A stretch of 5,169 bases of DNA from Clostridia bacterium (GTDB taxonomy: Bacteria; Bacillota; Clostridia; Oscillospirales; CAG-272). The translations under genes were made by a program, and so were the position numbers. The DNA lies in the NCBI GenBank assembly GCA_017629395.1, contig JAGBXH010000091.1, positions 1 through 5,169 of the forward strand. Reading direction: 5' to 3'. Below, piece by piece: positions 4,448 through 5,169 of this stretch; the stretch's first letter is position 1; every line of letters starts with the position of its first letter. The notes below the pieces were generated by a model. It searched no databases. It saw only the letters and a program-made list of their open reading frames with translations, and was not told the origin of the DNA.

Positions 4448-4825
4448 ATGGAAAAGGTACTCAATTCTTATGAAAGTCTGTTCATCGTTGACGTAACCAA
4501 CGGTGAGGAAGCAACCAATGCTACCGTGAACAAGTTCACTTCTTTGATTGCTGAGAACGGCACTATCATTGAGGTTGCACAGTGGGGCAAGCGCCGCCTG
4601 GCATATCCTATCAATGACATGCCCGAAGGCTACTACGTAGTCGTAACTTTCAAGGCTGCAGGTGATTTCCTGGCTGAGCTCGACCGTCTGTTCCAGATCG
4701 ACGAGAACGTTATGCGTTCTCTGACCATCAAGCTGGACTTCGAGCCTACCGCTAAGGCTGCTGCAGTTGTAGAAGAAGTTGCAGTTGTTGAAGAAGTTGC
4801 CGAAGTGGCAGCTGACGCTGAGTAA
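4448..4825 (+). CDS. rpsF: 30S ribosomal protein S6
   Basis: The product has 125 residues. It is the small-subunit protein that binds the central domain of 16S rRNA as a pair with S18. The family pattern is clear: MEKVLNSYESLFIVD at the start, then the conserved WGKRRLAYPI (46-55), GYYVVVTFKA (61-70) and the VMRSLTIKLD end of the core (88-97). Beyond the usual core of about 97 residues is an acidic Ala/Val/Glu tail (101-125) containing a tandem AVVEEV repeat. ATG 4448 is fixed by AGGGAGGT eight bases upstream. ssb follows after 24 bases in the usual rpsF-ssb-rpsR order, joining ribosome and replication functions in one transcript. Expression is likely high, and probably feedback-controlled through the leader. 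Confidence 0.97.
   Translation: MEKVLNSYESLFIVDVTNGEEATNATVNKFTSLIAENGTIIEVAQWGKRRLAYPINDMPEGYYVVVTFKAAGDFLAELDRLFQIDENVMRSLTIKLDFEPTAKAAAVVEEVAVVEEVAEVAADAE
4763..4798 (+). repeat. Tandem 18-base repeat in the rpsF tail
   Basis: Bases 4763-4780 and 4781-4798 are two copies of an 18-base unit with one mismatch (A4771/T4789), each encoding AVVEEV. A shorter degenerate copy follows. The unit keeps the frame, so changes in copy number would only lengthen or shorten the acidic S6 tail. Confidence 0.8.
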
Positions 4826-4849
4826 TCGGCAAACAAGAGGTCAAAGAAC

Positions 4850-5169
4850 ATGGCAAATTTTAATCTGAACAAAGTCATCCTCGGTGGTAGACTTACCGCT
4901 GATCCTGAACTGAAGCAGACACAGAGCGGCATCGCAGTCGTAACGTTCCGTATGGCTGTCAATCGCAGATTCGCTTCCCGTGACAATGCGTCCGGTCAGC
5001 AGCCTGAGGTCGATTTCTTTACCGTTACCGCTTGGCGTTCTACTGCTGAGTTTGTCAACCGTTTCTTTAAGAAGGGCTCTTCTATCTGCGTTATCGGTTC
5101 TATCCAGAACAGATCCTGGACCGACCAGCAGGGTCAGAAGCGCTACATGACCGACATTGTCGCTGAAGA
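4850..5169 (+). CDS. ssb: Single-stranded DNA-binding protein, N-terminal 106 residues (cut by window end)
   Basis: The frame from ATG 4850 stays open to the last base, giving 106 residues plus two bases. It begins MANFNLNKVILGGRLTADPE and continues with the OB-fold pattern of bacterial SSB: VTFRMAVNRRF (31-41), VDFFTVTAWRSTAEFVNRFF (54-73), a KGSSICVIGSIQNRSW strand (75-90) and QKRYMTDIVAE (96-106). The aromatic residues at W62, F68 and W90 lie where SSB proteins stack on DNA bases. It is the tetrameric coating protein for replication, repair and recombination. AAGAGGT at 4835-4841, eight bases before the ATG, is the ribosome binding site. The C-terminal linker and acidic protein-binding tip lie outside the window. 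As the second gene of the rpsF operon, it should be followed by rpsR. Confidence 0.96.
   Translation, partial: MANFNLNKVILGGRLTADPELKQTQSGIAVVTFRMAVNRRFASRDNASGQQPEVDFFTVTAWRSTAEFVNRFFKKGSSICVIGSIQNRSWTDQQGQKRYMTDIVAE

Overview
The window looks like chromosomal DNA from a member of the Bacillota, most likely an anaerobic Clostridia (Oscillospirales- or Christensenellales-like; inferred from gene style only, with no marker phylogeny). The grounds are strong AGGAGG-type ribosome binding sites, near-perfect sigma-A promoters, a CCA-encoding tRNA gene, a BspA-type leucine-rich repeat protein of the kind common in gut and rumen Clostridia, and the conserved rpsF-ssb order. No phage, transposase, CRISPR or plasmid gene is visible.

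Layout, left to right. Bases 1-219 have no protein gene. They hold a short perfect palindrome, a partial second copy of the 3' end of the neighbouring tRNA, a roughly 100-base nested inverted-repeat element and a 21-bp terminator stem. A tRNA with anticodon CAT follows on the minus strand (220-296) with its own consensus promoter (314-342). Directly upstream of that promoter is the terminator (376-411) of a two-gene minus-strand operon: an ECF-type sigma factor (2404-3003), then a membrane-anchored leucine-rich repeat protein (432-2411) whose start overlaps the sigma stop by 8 bases. Further right, also on the minus strand, is a single-gene unit for a membrane-anchored metallo-beta-lactamase-fold hydrolase related to the C-terminal domain of ComEC (3137-4213), with its own terminator and a strong extended -10 promoter. 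Divergent from it on the plus strand is the ribosomal protein S6 / SSB operon (rpsF 4448-4825; ssb from 4850, cut by the window end), driven by a perfect TTGACA-17-TATAAT promoter and a structured leader of about 96 bases. rpsR would be expected just beyond the window.

How the genes work together. rpsF-ssb is housekeeping and is probably autoregulated at its leader by the S6:S18 complex. The sigma factor and LRR protein are most simply read as a regulator and its membrane-bound anti-sigma/sensor: the LRR protein has a 38-residue cytoplasmic head, one membrane segment and a large outer part. This pairing is inferred from architecture and translational coupling. The hydrolase appears to act outside the membrane; its substrate cannot be read from the sequence, and nothing here ties it to the sigma operon except proximity.

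The most unusual items are the sigma / LRR-receptor pair and the tRNA-derived repeat and nested palindrome downstream of the tRNA. Everything else is ordinary chromosome.
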